A DNA stretch of 64,000 nt from Sphingomonas echinoides ATCC 14820 (GTDB taxonomy: Bacteria > Pseudomonadota > Alphaproteobacteria > Sphingomonadales > Sphingomonadaceae). Below the pieces are notes generated by a model. It was given only the letters and a program-made list of their open reading frames with translations, was not told the origin of the DNA and made no database searches. The first letter of the stretch is position 1; each line of letters starts with the position of its first letter. Of the stretch, positions 8,932 to 17,972 are shown piece by piece. Where the stretch lies: NCBI RefSeq assembly GCF_000241465.1, contig NZ_JH584235.1, forward strand, positions 3,667,702 through 3,731,701, in the 5' to 3' direction. The position numbers were made by a program, and so were the translations under genes.

Positions 8932-10203
8932 ATGTTCGGACGCAAGAAAAGTGCGGGCACAGGGGGCGAGGGCGGAAAATTCATCGCCGAGTTCCTTGGC
9001 TATCAGTCCGATACCGATCGGATGAAGGATGCCGCTCGCTCTAGCCAACGAAATATTGCAATTTTAAAGCCTCAAATTCCCATTGGGGTGGGGCCAATAG
9101 CCGGATGGTTCGGGGGCAATGCCGCCATGCCGCAAGGCACGGTCTGGCCTGAGGAGGGCGGACAGAAGCTACTATTCGTCGGGCAGATCGATCTTTCTGC
9201 GCTACCAAGAGATTTGTGGGGCGGCGTAGGTCCGAGGTTCGGATGGCTAGGCATATTCCTTTCGGAGAAGCACCCGCTAAAGCCGTCGATACTGCACTTC
9301 GATGGCCCTTTAGTTGAAGTGAAGGCCCCGATACCGAACGACGCCGATTGGACTCGTATTTTCGACTTTAAGGAACCAGCGACCTTCGCGCTTCCGAAAT
9401 GGCCGCTAATTGTCGAAACCCGTTCGGGTAACGAACTGCATGACTCTGATGCGCCCCGAGCAACGGAATCGCCCGAACAGGGCACCTTGGTCGATCCCGC
9501 ATATCATCCCTTTGATCGCCAAACCGTTTCACTGCTATGCACGGCACTCGAAGATGCGGTGACGCGTCTGGCGCGAGACATCGTGCGCTTCCCGGCCATG
9601 AAGAAACTGCGTCCTGCCGACGCTGCATGGTTCGAAGGGAAACGCGCCGAGGTGTTAGACACCTTTGTACGGTTTTTCGAAATTGAAGGGCGGATGCGCT
9701 CTGAAGGGAAAGTGGACCCGGCCTCGATAGCCAGCTTTATTGGCGAACTCGCCGACCTTAATGCCTATCGAAAAGAATATACCCGCACGGATGGTGACGG
9801 GAATGCTGAATTGATATTGGAAGAAACAAAGTTGCTTGATTGGCAGCCTAAAGGTTCCGATTTAAAACTTTGGTGGCTTCTTTACGAAGCCGGTCTCACA
9901 AATCATGCGATTAAGGCCTACACGTCGACGCCTACAGATTTGCCAACACCCCTCCGCGACCGCGTTGAAGCTAAATGGCGAAGCGAAACGCATGACGGCC
10001 TCGCTGCGATGGGCCACGCTCCTCTCGGGCACATTTACACTCCCCACGGACCCGAAAGCCCAAACGAGGTATTGCTGGAAATTCACACGAGTAAGATTGC
10101 CGGATTTATCTGGGGCGATTGCTACTCGCTTGTGCTGCTAATCGATCGCGAAGCACTTCGTTGTGGAGACTTTAGCAACGTGACTGTTGATATCACCAAC
10201 TGA
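8932..10203 (+). CDS. DUF1963 (YwqG-like) protein
   Basis: About 423 residues starting at MFGRKKSAG, with GGAGAG upstream; a longer in-frame start at 8896 has no ribosome site. The middle carries the DUF1963 pattern: GGNAAMPQGTVWPE, then LLFVGQIDLSALP and GWLGIFLSE. The C-terminal half is different and charged, ending in IWGDCYSLVLLID. DUF1963 proteins are cytoplasmic and of unknown function, often in contact-dependent or accessory loci. Codon use is clearly more AT-rich than in the neighbours (many AAA, GAA, ATT and TTA-type codons), suggesting recent transfer. It stands alone between a regulator and a TonB receptor. Confidence 0.72.
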   Translation: MFGRKKSAGTGGEGGKFIAEFLGYQSDTDRMKDAARSSQRNIAILKPQIPIGVGPIAGWFGGNAAMPQGTVWPEEGGQKLLFVGQIDLSALPRDLWGGVGPRFGWLGIFLSEKHPLKPSILHFDGPLVEVKAPIPNDADWTRIFDFKEPATFALPKWPLIVETRSGNELHDSDAPRATESPEQGTLVDPAYHPFDRQTVSLLCTALEDAVTRLARDIVRFPAMKKLRPADAAWFEGKRAEVLDTFVRFFEIEGRMRSEGKVDPASIASFIGELADLNAYRKEYTRTDGDGNAELILEETKLLDWQPKGSDLKLWWLLYEAGLTNHAIKAYTSTPTDLPTPLRDRVEAKWRSETHDGLAAMGHAPLGHIYTPHGPESPNEVLLEIHTSKIAGFIWGDCYSLVLLIDREALRCGDFSNVTVDITN

Positions 10204-10515
10204 GTTGAGTGCCAGTCCGCCTTCCCACAATCGATGCTCTTTCGAGGGTGACGGCTGTGTGACAGCTATGATCCGGCGTTCTCAAAACCGAATGTCTGGC
10301 GGAAATATAGCCGCCTCGATCGCGCTGACCGACGCCTGCGGGTTTTGCTTTCCCAAAATCGTTCCCAATTGCTCTTTCCCGAAATGGCGAAGCGCGGACG
10401 GAGAAACGGGAAAGATTGCGCTTAACGAATGGTCATTATTTGGCGTCCAGATCGCCAGCCTGACCGTCCGGGTGTGGGGCGATGATCCTCGTATCGCGCC
10501 CCGCGCCACGCCCCC
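10204..10515. other. Gene-free stretch downstream of the DUF1963 gene
   Basis: 312 bases with the same lower-GC character as the gene before it, which supports one transferred block. A 110-codon open frame exists here but has no ribosome site and no recognisable protein character, so I do not call a gene. It may be a decayed remnant. Confidence 0.4.
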
Positions 10516-13350
10516 CTAAAACAGCCGGCGCAGCGACACGCTCAGCGTGCGGCCAAGCGGATCGAGCAGGTCGGGCTGGTACACCAAAGGCGTCGCGCCA
10601 TTCGCATCGCGCACTCGCTGGCGCGCATCGAACACATTGCCGACCGCCAGCGTCACCCGCGTGCCGCGCGCCCAGGCCTGGCCGCAGAAGCGCTGTTCCA
10701 GATTGGCGAACACGCGCAGATCGAGCTTGGCGAGCGCGCCGAAGTGCAGCGATCCACTGCCGTCGGTCGCGGTGTCGACGGTGGTGGCGCTTTTCCACGA
10801 TCCGCTCAGCCGAAACCCGATGCCATTGTCGACGATGCCGGCATCGACTTGCACCGTGTGGCGCGGCTGGCCGCCACTGCCGGTGGAGCCGCCATTGAGC
10901 AAATCGATCGTGCCGCCGCCATCGCGCAACACCAGCCGGTCGCGGAAGAACCAGCTGTGGAACGCCGACAGTTGCAGCCGCAGACTGTTGTCGCCACCGC
11001 CAAAACCACCCGGGCCGCCAGGGCCACCAGGGCCTCCCGGTCCACCGGGGCCACCAGGGCCTCCCGGTCCGCCGGGGGGCGGTCCCATGCCATCGGGGGG
11101 AGGGCCCATGCCGTCCGGCGGCGGGCCCATGCCATCTGGCGGGGGCGGGCGGTCGCCAAAGGGCGGCGGCCCGCCGAAATCCTCGCGTGGTGCGCGGTGG
11201 CCCTCGACGACGATGTCGTCGCCATCGGTCCCCGGCACCGCCTGGTCGGGCGTACCCCGGTCGGGGGTCGGCATGTTGCGCGGCGTGGTAGCGTGCGCAG
11301 CGGCACCCTCGGCAACGGCAGCACCGGGGTGCGGTGCCCCCGCGCCCCATGGCCGGAAATTGGCGGGCGGATGCCAGTTGGCGGGCGGCGTTGGCCGCTT
11401 GGCCGCGCGCAACACGCGTGAGAAGGTGAAGCCCGAGCGAATCTCCTGCCGCTCCTCGCGCGCGAAATTGACCGCGCGGTCATCGACCGAGATCAGCGTG
11501 CCCGAGGCATCGCGGACATAGCGGTCGGGAAACGCCGCCTCGACCGCCGCCGACAGCGTCGGCAAGCGGCCGATCGCATTGTCGGTGCGGCTGTTGAGAT
11601 AATTGGCGCTCAGCGTCAGCTTGGTGCGCGTGCTCGCAAGGGCGGCATAGGACAAGGCGGCCTTGAACACGTGCCGGTCGTCGGCCGACAGCGTGGAGGA
11701 TCCGCCGCTGATCTGGGTGACGGAAACGGTGCGACCGCTGCGATAGTCATAGACCAGCACGTTGGTGGTGGCGATGGTCGGCGCGTTCAATTGATCCAGC
11801 GTCGGCGCGACATGGTCTTCATTGACCGAGACGATGATGCTGATGCGTTTGTGCGGGGTCCAGTTGAGGCCATAGCCGAGCGTGCCGAGCGCGCCATAAT
11901 CGGACAACCGCGTCGTGCCCACGTTCACGTTGGCGGACAGCGTGCCGATCGCCTCCAGGAAGTGCGTCTTGGTGCTGGTCAGCGGCACGTCCAGGCTGGC
12001 CTGCGCGTTGAATTCGGAGCGGCTGAAGGTGGTGGGGCTGGTCGCGGCGTCGCCGATCGTCTCGGAGGAGAGCGCGCTATACGCCCCGCCGATGCGCAGG
12101 GTGGTGCGCAGCGGCCCGGCGGGCAAGGTCGCGAGCTTGCCCATCGCGACGATGCTGGCGCTGCCGCTATCGGTGATCGCCACCGAATGCTGGCGCTGCA
12201 GGCTGCCGAGCGTGCTGGTGGAAAAGGCGCTGCCATTGGTCGCGATGCTCGGGTCGGCATCGATCGCGGCTTGCAACGCGCTGGTGGTATACCCCCGGTC
12301 GGTGGTGGTGCGGACGTCGCTATGGTCGTACGCGCCGATCGCCGAGAGTTGCCAGTCCTTGGCAACATCGGCGTTGAGCGTGACACCGCCATGCGCGCTC
12401 GCGGTCTCGCTATGCTGGCGCAAGGCCCGGTCGGTCAGCACGCGGCGGACCGTGGTCGCGTCCTCATCCTCCTGCCCGGGCACCGACAGCGTCGCGGTCG
12501 GCAGGCCGTTCAGCGAATCGCTGGTCTGGAAACTGCCGGTCGCGTTGAACGAGGCGGTGACGCTTTCCGAAAGGCGATGCGCCAGCGCGCTGTTCAGGCG
12601 GTAGCTGCGCGATGTCCCTTGCAGCGTGCGGTCGGCGGTATCGTCGACCACCGTGCCGCTGGCATCGGTCGCGGTGTTGGTGGATTTCACATTGCGCTGG
12701 CTTTGCAGCACTTGGCCGGTCGCTGTGGCGCTCGCCGCGATGTTGAAGCGGTCATTGTCGTGAATGCGGACATAGCCCAGCATGCCGGTGCCATTCTCGT
12801 CGCCGCCCGCAGCGGCCATGCCTGCGCTCGCATTGGCGATACGGGCGACGAAGCGGCGGCGCAGGATGATGTTCACCACCTTGCGCTGCGCGTCATAGCC
12901 ATATTTCAGTGCGACTTCCTCGGGCAGGATATCGACCCGCAAAATCGCCTCGGTCGGCAAGTCGCCGACTTCGTTGACGCCCGAAATGCGCTTGCCGTTG
13001 ACCAGCACGACCGGCGCGCTGCTGCTGTCGCGCCCCTGGTCGCTCTGCGTCTGGTCGGCCAGCGCATCGAGCAGTTCGCTGATCGTCGACACGCCGTACG
13101 CCGCGACATCGGCGGGGTTGAGGCGGTTCTCGGGCGGGATGTCGCCAATCACCGCACCCGGCAGCGCGCGTCCGGTAACGACGATGTCGTCGGTCGTGCT
13201 CGCCTGCCGGGCGGGCGCGGACGCCCCGCCCTTAGCGGGGGGCGCAGCGCCGGTGTCGGCATGCGCGAGCGAGGTCAGGCCGCAGCCAAGCAGTATTGTC
13301 GCCAGCGCGAGCGGGGTCTGGAGGGCGAGGCGGCGGGGTGTGGTGTGCAT
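10516..13350 (-). CDS. TonB-dependent receptor with a Pro/Gly-rich repeat insertion
   Basis: 944 residues. A signal peptide (about 1-31, ending SLAHA) precedes a linker, a TonB box DDIVVTG (54-60), and a plug containing SELLDALADQTQSDQGR, PVVLVNGKRISG and ILPEEVALKYGY. Barrel strands follow. At about 690-785 an insert breaks the barrel: a Pro/Ala/His-rich part, a second TonB-box-like motif DDIVVEG (711-717), then four GPPPDGM-type units and a long GGP repeat. Barrel-like sequence resumes with SLRLQLSAFHSWFFRDRL, and the chain ends in SLRRLF. The gene belongs to a sphingomonad receptor family whose ligand is unknown. The insert is unusual and could be a loop linker, a secreted/periplasmic arm, or the scar of a fusion. 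Confidence 0.85.
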   Translation of the reverse strand: MHTTPRRLALQTPLALATILLGCGLTSLAHADTGAAPPAKGGASAPARQASTTDDIVVTGRALPGAVIGDIPPENRLNPADVAAYGVSTISELLDALADQTQSDQGRDSSSAPVVLVNGKRISGVNEVGDLPTEAILRVDILPEEVALKYGYDAQRKVVNIILRRRFVARIANASAGMAAAGGDENGTGMLGYVRIHDNDRFNIAASATATGQVLQSQRNVKSTNTATDASGTVVDDTADRTLQGTSRSYRLNSALAHRLSESVTASFNATGSFQTSDSLNGLPTATLSVPGQEDEDATTVRRVLTDRALRQHSETASAHGGVTLNADVAKDWQLSAIGAYDHSDVRTTTDRGYTTSALQAAIDADPSIATNGSAFSTSTLGSLQRQHSVAITDSGSASIVAMGKLATLPAGPLRTTLRIGGAYSALSSETIGDAATSPTTFSRSEFNAQASLDVPLTSTKTHFLEAIGTLSANVNVGTTRLSDYGALGTLGYGLNWTPHKRISIIVSVNEDHVAPTLDQLNAPTIATTNVLVYDYRSGRTVSVTQISGGSSTLSADDRHVFKAALSYAALASTRTKLTLSANYLNSRTDNAIGRLPTLSAAVEAAFPDRYVRDASGTLISVDDRAVNFAREERQEIRSGFTFSRVLRAAKRPTPPANWHPPANFRPWGAGAPHPGAAVAEGAAAHATTPRNMPTPDRGTPDQAVPGTDGDDIVVEGHRAPREDFGGPPPFGDRPPPPDGMGPPPDGMGPPPDGMGPPPGGPGGPGGPGGPGGPGGPGGPGGFGGGDNSLRLQLSAFHSWFFRDRLVLRDGGGTIDLLNGGSTGSGGQPRHTVQVDAGIVDNGIGFRLSGSWKSATTVDTATDGSGSLHFGALAKLDLRVFANLEQRFCGQAWARGTRVTLAVGNVFDARQRVRDANGATPLVYQPDLLDPLGRTLSVSLRRLF
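11005..11155 (-). repeat. Tandem repeats encoding GGP and GPPPDGM units
   Basis: About 150 bases of short direct repeats within the receptor gene. On the coding strand a block of near-identical units encoding GPPPDGM is followed by 9-base units encoding GGP. The reading frame stays open, so copy number can change in multiples of whole units without breaking the gene. Confidence 0.75.
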
Positions 13351-13433
13351 ATGCCACGCCCGCTAGGATCGGTTTGTTTCGCATGGATTTCCGCACCGCC
13401 ATGCAGGCAGAGCGCGGTGACCAATCGGCGGTA

Positions 13434-13510
13434 TGGCGCGCCCGGAGGGAGTCGAACCCCCGACCGAGGAGGTAGAAGCTCCTTGCTCTATCCAACTGAG
13501 CTACGGGCGC
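13434..13510 (-). tRNA. tRNA-Arg (anticodon UCU)
   Basis: A 77-base cloverleaf including encoded CCA. The acceptor arms GCGCCCG and CGGGCGC pair, the D-arm carries GCTC..GAGC, the anticodon stem AGGAG/CTCCT encloses loop CTTCTAC (anticodon TCT, reading AGA), and the T-arm contains GGTTCGAC. AGA is a rare codon in GC-rich genomes. Confidence 0.95.
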
Positions 13511-13592
13511 GCACCGGATTCGCCTGTAGCGTGGATTGCGGCGCAGCGAAACGGCCTTCATAACTGCCGCGCGAGGGCAAAGGCGGATCCGC

Positions 13593-14321
13593 ATGACGAC
13601 ACCACAGAGTATCAACGCGCGCGATCTGGGTGGACGGCAGTTCCGCTATTTCGATTTCGTGATGGTGGCGTTCGTCGTCATCCTGCTGCTGTCGAACGTG
13701 ATCGGTGCGGAGAAGCGCTCGGTCATCAACCTTCCGTGGATCGGGCTGTGGCCGTTCGGCGCGGGCATCCTGTTCTTCCCCGTCTCCTATGTCATCGATG
13801 ACGTGCTGACCGAAGTCTATGGCTATGCTCGGGCGCGGCGCGCGTTGTGGGCGGGGTTCGGTGCCTTGCTGTTCATGGCGGTGATGGAATGGACCGTGGT
13901 GCATTTGCCGGTCGCACAGGGCTGGAACGGGCAGGCCGCTTATGAACGCGTGTTCGGCGCTGGCTGGCGGATCATCCTGGCGTCGATCACCGCTTTCTGG
14001 GTGGGCGACCTGCTCAACTCCTTCGTGCTCGCCAAGATGAAGATCGCCACCGGCGGCAAATATCTGTGGACGCGCACGATCGGTAGCACGATCGTGGGGG
14101 AAGGGGCGGACAGCCTGATCTTCTACCCGATCGCCTTTTACGGGCTGGCCGATTGGCCGGTCGAGCAGATCGGCATGGTGATGCTCAGCCAGTTCGTGCT
14201 GAAAGTGTCATGGGAAGTGCTGCTGACGCCGGTGACCTACCTGGTGGTCAACGTTCTGAAGCGCAGCGAGGGCGTGGACGTTTACGACCGCGGGACGGAC
14301 TTTTCACCGTTCCAGATTTAG
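13593..14321 (+). CDS. Queuosine precursor transporter-type membrane protein (YhhQ/VUT family)
   Basis: 242 residues from the ATG at 13593, preferred over a longer in-frame start because the signature begins shortly after. About six membrane helices are visible, including FVMVAFVVILLLSNVIG, PFGAGILFFPVSYVIDDVLTEVYGY and LIFYPIAFYG. The phrase PVSYVIDDVLTEVYGYARARR matches the VUT/DUF165 family, whose YhhQ member imports queuosine precursors (preQ0/preQ1) into the cytoplasm for tRNA modification. It follows a tRNA gene on the other strand; no queuosine genes are next to it. Confidence 0.88.
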   Translation: MTTPQSINARDLGGRQFRYFDFVMVAFVVILLLSNVIGAEKRSVINLPWIGLWPFGAGILFFPVSYVIDDVLTEVYGYARARRALWAGFGALLFMAVMEWTVVHLPVAQGWNGQAAYERVFGAGWRIILASITAFWVGDLLNSFVLAKMKIATGGKYLWTRTIGSTIVGEGADSLIFYPIAFYGLADWPVEQIGMVMLSQFVLKVSWEVLLTPVTYLVVNVLKRSEGVDVYDRGTDFSPFQI

Positions 14322-14367
14322 GATCGATGCGGCCCCAGTCCTGAGAGGGTAAAGGCTTTCCCTTGAG

Positions 14368-14443
14368 CCGTTCGTTTCGAGCGTAGTCGAGAAACAGCCA
14401 CAAGCGCCGTGCCAGTTTTTTCGACTTCGCTCGAAACGAACGG
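14368..14443. repeat. Large inverted repeat (27-base arms), probable terminator/REP-like element
   Basis: The left arm starting CCGTTCGTTTCGAGCG (14368-14394) pairs with the right arm ending CGCTCGAAACGAACGG (14417-14443), 25 of 27 positions matching, around a 22-base loop. It lies between convergent stop codons (the transporter and purQ). Elements of this sequence are common between convergent genes in sphingomonads and probably stop transcription in both directions. Confidence 0.7.
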
Positions 14444-14465
14444 AAGCAGAGGCGTCGGTCCGTCG

Positions 14466-15137
14466 TTACGCCCCGACCAGCTCCAGCAAGCCTTCGAACA
14501 TCCGCCGTCCGTCATTGCCGCCATGTGCCGCGGTTTCGATGCGGCGTTCGGGGTGTGGCATCAGGCCGAGCACATTGCCGGTTGCATTGAGCACGCCCGC
14601 AATGTTGCGCGCGGAGCCATTGACCGGCTCGGCATAACGGAACGCGACGCGGCCTTCGCCTTCCAGCCGGTCGAGCGTTTCGGCATCGGCCGAATAATTG
14701 CCGTCATGATGCGCGACGGGGATGATGATCTGCTCGCCCGCGCCATAGCGGCTGGTGAACACGCTTTGCGCATTATCGACGGTCAGCGCCACTTCGCGGC
14801 AGACGAAATCGAGCCCGGCATTGCGCATCAGCGCGCCCGGCAGCAACCCCGCCTCGGTCAACACCTGAAAGCCGTTGCAAATGCCGAGCACCGGCACGCC
14901 GCGCTCGGCCGCCGCCGTTACCGCGCGCATGATCGGCGAGCGTGCGCCGATCGCGCCCGACCGCAGATAATCGCCATAGGAAAAGCCGCCGGGCAGGGCG
15001 ATCAGGCCGACGCCATCGGGCAGGTCGCTATCGGCATGCCACACCATCGTCGGCGCGACGCCGCTGACCTCGTGCAGCGCGGTCGCGATGTCGCGGTCGC
15101 AATTGGAGCCGGGAAAGACGATGACCGCGGTCTTCAT
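14466..15137 (-). CDS. purQ: Phosphoribosylformylglycinamidine synthase, glutaminase subunit PurQ
   Basis: 223 residues. A class I glutamine amidotransferase: [12 protein letters not shown] at the start, the [15 protein letters not shown] loop, the nucleophile Cys in [11 protein letters not shown], and the catalytic His-Glu in LMPHPERR. It supplies ammonia to PurL in step 4 of purine synthesis. The ATG overlaps the stop of purS (sequence GTATGA), so the two small subunits are co-translated. Length is normal for the small bacterial PurQ. purL is not in this window. Confidence 0.97.
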   Translation of the reverse strand: MKTAVIVFPGSNCDRDIATALHEVSGVAPTMVWHADSDLPDGVGLIALPGGFSYGDYLRSGAIGARSPIMRAVTAAAERGVPVLGICNGFQVLTEAGLLPGALMRNAGLDFVCREVALTVDNAQSVFTSRYGAGEQIIIPVAHHDGNYSADAETLDRLEGEGRVAFRYAEPVNGSARNIAGVLNATGNVLGLMPHPERRIETAAHGGNDGRRMFEGLLELVGA

Positions 15138-15364
15138 ACGCGTTCGATCCGATAGTTTTCGATGACGGTGTTGGCGAGCAATTCGCGGCACATCGCGTCG
15201 ATCCGGTCGTCGCTGGTGTCGTCGGCAACGTCGAGTTCGATCAGCTTGCCCGCGCGCACATCGTTGACGCCGCCGAAGCCGAGGCCACCGAGAGCCTTGT
15301 GAATCGCGCGGCCCTGCGGATCGAGCACGCCGGGCTTCAGCGTGACGAAAATGCGGAGCTTCAT
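15134..15364 (-). CDS. purS: Phosphoribosylformylglycinamidine synthase subunit PurS
   Basis: 76 residues beginning [18 protein letters not shown], with [17 protein letters not shown] in the middle; both are typical of PurS. It bridges PurQ and PurL in the three-part FGAM synthase. Of two ATGs six bases apart, the second has the better spacing from an AGGA site. It overlaps purQ by 4 bases. Confidence 0.95.
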   Translation of the reverse strand: MKLRIFVTLKPGVLDPQGRAIHKALGGLGFGGVNDVRAGKLIELDVADDTSDDRIDAMCRELLANTVIENYRIERV

Positions 15365-15448
15365 GGGCATGTCCTGGCTGCTGGTCGTTAGCGCGGCACC
15401 CTATGGCCCTGTGCGCGCCGTGTCGCAAGCGTCGTGTGGCGTCAGGGG

Positions 15449-17026
15449 TCAGTGGCGCGCGGTCTCGCGCGGTTCGAACCAATGGGGCAGGCCGACGGAT
15501 ATCCGCGCGCCATAGCGGGCGATCGTCGTCTTGGGCCACGGGCCGGTGAGATAGAGCGGGGCATAGCCGCCGGTATCGCGCCCCTCCAATTGCGCGCGGA
15601 CATGGTCGTCGCCGATCCAGCGTTCATCGCCCGCGAACGGCCGTCGCAGGGCGACTGCGCGCACGCGATTTTCGGCCAAAATCTGATGGTAATCAAAAGA
15701 GTTGCGTTGCTCGCCACGCGCGTCGGTCAACCATGCGGTGGCGAAATAGGTAGGTGTCCATGCGGCACCGACCGGGGCCGGGAACACCACCATGCGCGCG
15801 GGTTGATGAGCCTCAACTGGCACGGGGTCGATCCGGATCGTCAGCGCAAGCAGAATCGGCAGCAGCGCGACCAGAGTCACCGGCCGCCGCCACGCATCGA
15901 GCACGAAACGCAGTGCGAACAGCCCGAACAGCGGGAGCACCCATTTGAAATAATGCACATTGTTGAAGCGCCACAGCCCGGTCGGCAGCAAATCGACATA
16001 AGCGAGCATCAGGACGACATAGGTTGCACCCGCCGCTGCGACCGCGAGCGTCACCGGCCGCCTTGCAGCTGGGGTCCACCAAGCCGCGAGCATACCGGCT
16101 CCGCCGAGCAGCAGCCACGGGGCCGCATCGAGCAACCCGACACCTTCGCCGAACCAGGCGCGGGGCTCGACCAGCAGGACATAGGCCTTCCAGCCGAGCC
16201 ACGCGAAATTGAAGCCATATTGCGCCGAATAGAGCATGTAAGGGCTTGGGCGCAGGCCGTAGATCGCCACGAACAGCGTGGCCAGCACACCGAAGGACAG
16301 GATGAAGCCGGCAGCGGCATAGCGGGCAGCGCGGCCGTCTCGCGCCCGGATCAGCGCGGCGATGGCGAACGCCCCGATGATCGCGCCGATGATGACGTCG
16401 CCGGGGCGGGCGAACGGGATCAGGCCGAGCGCCAGGCCGAGGACGCTCGCGGGCCAGCGAGATCCGCCCGTTGGGCGTTCCTCCTCCCTACTTCCCCGGG
16501 AAAGGGAAAAGGGGGAATAGGAAGCCTCTTCCCACAGCCGCGCCATCGCCCCGAACGCGAGCCACAGCAGCGCCGCCGCCGGTGTGCTCGTCCACGGCTC
16601 GATCCACACTTTGGCAAGGTCGAATTGCGGGAGCGTCGTCGCTGCGAACAGCAGCACCGCCCCCCATAGCGGCACGCCAAAACTGCGCGCGACGCTGCGA
16701 AAGCCGGCAAAGGCCAGCAGATAGCAGGCCAGATTGACGAAGAAAAACGGCTGGCTCGGCCACAGATGCAGGAACGGCAGGCCGAGCAACGGATAGAGCA
16801 AGGGGTAATAATGCAGGCTCGGTGCCAGATCGCCGGTCGCCAGCGCGGTCGCCGAGCGTATGTAGAGCGACTGGTCCTGCCAATCATGCCAGTAGAGTGC
16901 GGTGGGGTCGGTGAGGCCCGCCCACCCGACCACGCGCAGCACGCTCAGCACATAAGCGATCGCCAGGGCCGCATAGGGCCACACAGCCGCCGGGGCGGCG
17001 GCCCGAAGCTGCCGCCACCCCGCCAT
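15449..17026 (-). CDS. Polytopic membrane protein of unknown function, glycosyltransferase-like topology
   Basis: 525 residues with roughly ten membrane helices and a C-terminal soluble part. Early motifs ([33 protein letters not shown]) recall the first periplasmic loop of lipid-linked-sugar glycosyltransferases of the GT39/ArnT type, but I cannot prove the family. The start lies 5 bases past the purC stop, so it is in the purine operon between purC and purS. A short stretch around residues 168-192 ([19 protein letters not shown]) is polar and out of character: it is encoded by a palindromic repeat element that sits inside the reading frame without breaking it. Confidence 0.75.
   Translation of the reverse strand: MAGWRQLRAAAPAAVWPYAALAIAYVLSVLRVVGWAGLTDPTALYWHDWQDQSLYIRSATALATGDLAPSLHYYPLLYPLLGLPFLHLWPSQPFFFVNLACYLLAFAGFRSVARSFGVPLWGAVLLFAATTLPQFDLAKVWIEPWTSTPAAALLWLAFGAMARLWEEASYSPFSLSRGSREEERPTGGSRWPASVLGLALGLIPFARPGDVIIGAIIGAFAIAALIRARDGRAARYAAAGFILSFGVLATLFVAIYGLRPSPYMLYSAQYGFNFAWLGWKAYVLLVEPRAWFGEGVGLLDAAPWLLLGGAGMLAAWWTPAARRPVTLAVAAAGATYVVLMLAYVDLLPTGLWRFNNVHYFKWVLPLFGLFALRFVLDAWRRPVTLVALLPILLALTIRIDPVPVEAHQPARMVVFPAPVGAAWTPTYFATAWLTDARGEQRNSFDYHQILAENRVRAVALRRPFAGDERWIGDDHVRAQLEGRDTGGYAPLYLTGPWPKTTIARYGARISVGLPHWFEPRETARH
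16481..16520. repeat. Palindromic element CCTCCCTACTTCCCCGGGAAAGGG inside a coding region
   Basis: A purine/pyrimidine-skewed imperfect palindrome centred on CCCCGGG, resembling the intergenic element after the MerR gene. Here it lies within the membrane-protein gene and is translated in frame. Confidence 0.5.
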
Positions 17027-17030
17027 GCGC

Positions 17031-17810
17031 TTATTTGCCCTTGCTCAGCCGATGCTTTTCGAGATCGAGCACGGCATTGTCGGCACCTTCGGGCAGCAGC
17101 CCGAGACGGCGGGCAACTTCCTGATACGCCTCGACTTCACCGCCGAGATCGCGCCGGAAGCGATCCTTGTCGAGCTTCTCGTTGGTGGTCATGTCCCACA
17201 GGCGGCAGCCATCGGGGCTGATTTCGTCGGCGAGCAGGATGCGCGGATAGTCATTGTCCCACACGCGCCCGAATTCGAGTTTGAAATCGACCAGGCGAAT
17301 GCCGATCCCGGCGAACAGCCCGCACAGGAAATCGTTGATGCGAATCGCCAGGTCGGCAATGTCGTGCATCTCTTCCTGCCCGGCCCAGCCGAACGCGGCG
17401 ATATGTTCGTCGGTGATCATCGGATCGCCGAGCGCATCGTCCTTATAATAATATTCGATGATCGTGCGGGGAAGCTGGGTGCCTTCCTCAATGCCGAGTC
17501 GAGTCGAAATCGATCCGGCGGCGACGTTGCGCACCACCACTTCGATCGGGATGATCTCGACTTGGCGGATCAACTGCTCGCGCATGTTGAGGCGGCGGAT
17601 GAAGTGCGTTGGCACGCCGATCAGCCCGAGCAGGGTGAAGATATGCTCGGAAATCCGGTTGTTGAGCACGCCCTTGCCGCTGATCGTGCCCTTTTTCTGG
17701 GCGTTGAAGGCGGTTGCGTCATCCTTGAAATACTGGATCAGCGTCCCTGGCTCAGGCCCCTCATAGAGGATCTTGGCCTTGCCTTCGTAGATCTGGCGGC
17801 GGCGTGCCAT
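17031..17810 (-). CDS. purC: Phosphoribosylaminoimidazole-succinocarboxamide synthase (SAICAR synthase)
   Basis: 259 residues beginning [18 protein letters not shown]. Family motifs include [28 protein letters not shown], the [11 protein letters not shown] core, and [10 protein letters not shown] followed by [15 protein letters not shown]. It joins aspartate to CAIR in purine synthesis, in the cytoplasm, using ATP. It heads a minus-strand run: purC, membrane protein, purS, purQ. Confidence 0.97.
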   Translation of the reverse strand: MARRRQIYEGKAKILYEGPEPGTLIQYFKDDATAFNAQKKGTISGKGVLNNRISEHIFTLLGLIGVPTHFIRRLNMREQLIRQVEIIPIEVVVRNVAAGSISTRLGIEEGTQLPRTIIEYYYKDDALGDPMITDEHIAAFGWAGQEEMHDIADLAIRINDFLCGLFAGIGIRLVDFKLEFGRVWDNDYPRILLADEISPDGCRLWDMTTNEKLDKDRFRRDLGGEVEAYQEVARRLGLLPEGADNAVLDLEKHRLSKGK

Positions 17811-17972
17811 GTGCGCGGATACCCCTAAAAACCAAAAGCTGAAAACGATAGGCCCCGGCGACGCGGGGAACGCGGGCCGGGGCGGTAAGGATGTCGCTAT
17901 ATCGAAAGCGCGGCGGTGGTGCAATCAGCTTGGGGGTGTGCGGGTTGGCGGAGTGATGCTGGCCCCAACGGA

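Noticed and set aside
10187..10519. 110-codon open frame after the DUF1963 gene
   Set aside because: No ribosome site, no recognisable protein pattern, low complexity; overlaps the end of the previous gene.
11005..11155. Repeat array considered as CRISPR
   Set aside because: Units are 9 and 21 bases without spacers, translated in frame as GGP and GPPPDGM.
15434..16669. Long plus-strand frame opposite the membrane protein
   Set aside because: Composition is that of an antisense frame (Arg/Gln/His-rich); the opposite strand reads ordered membrane helices.
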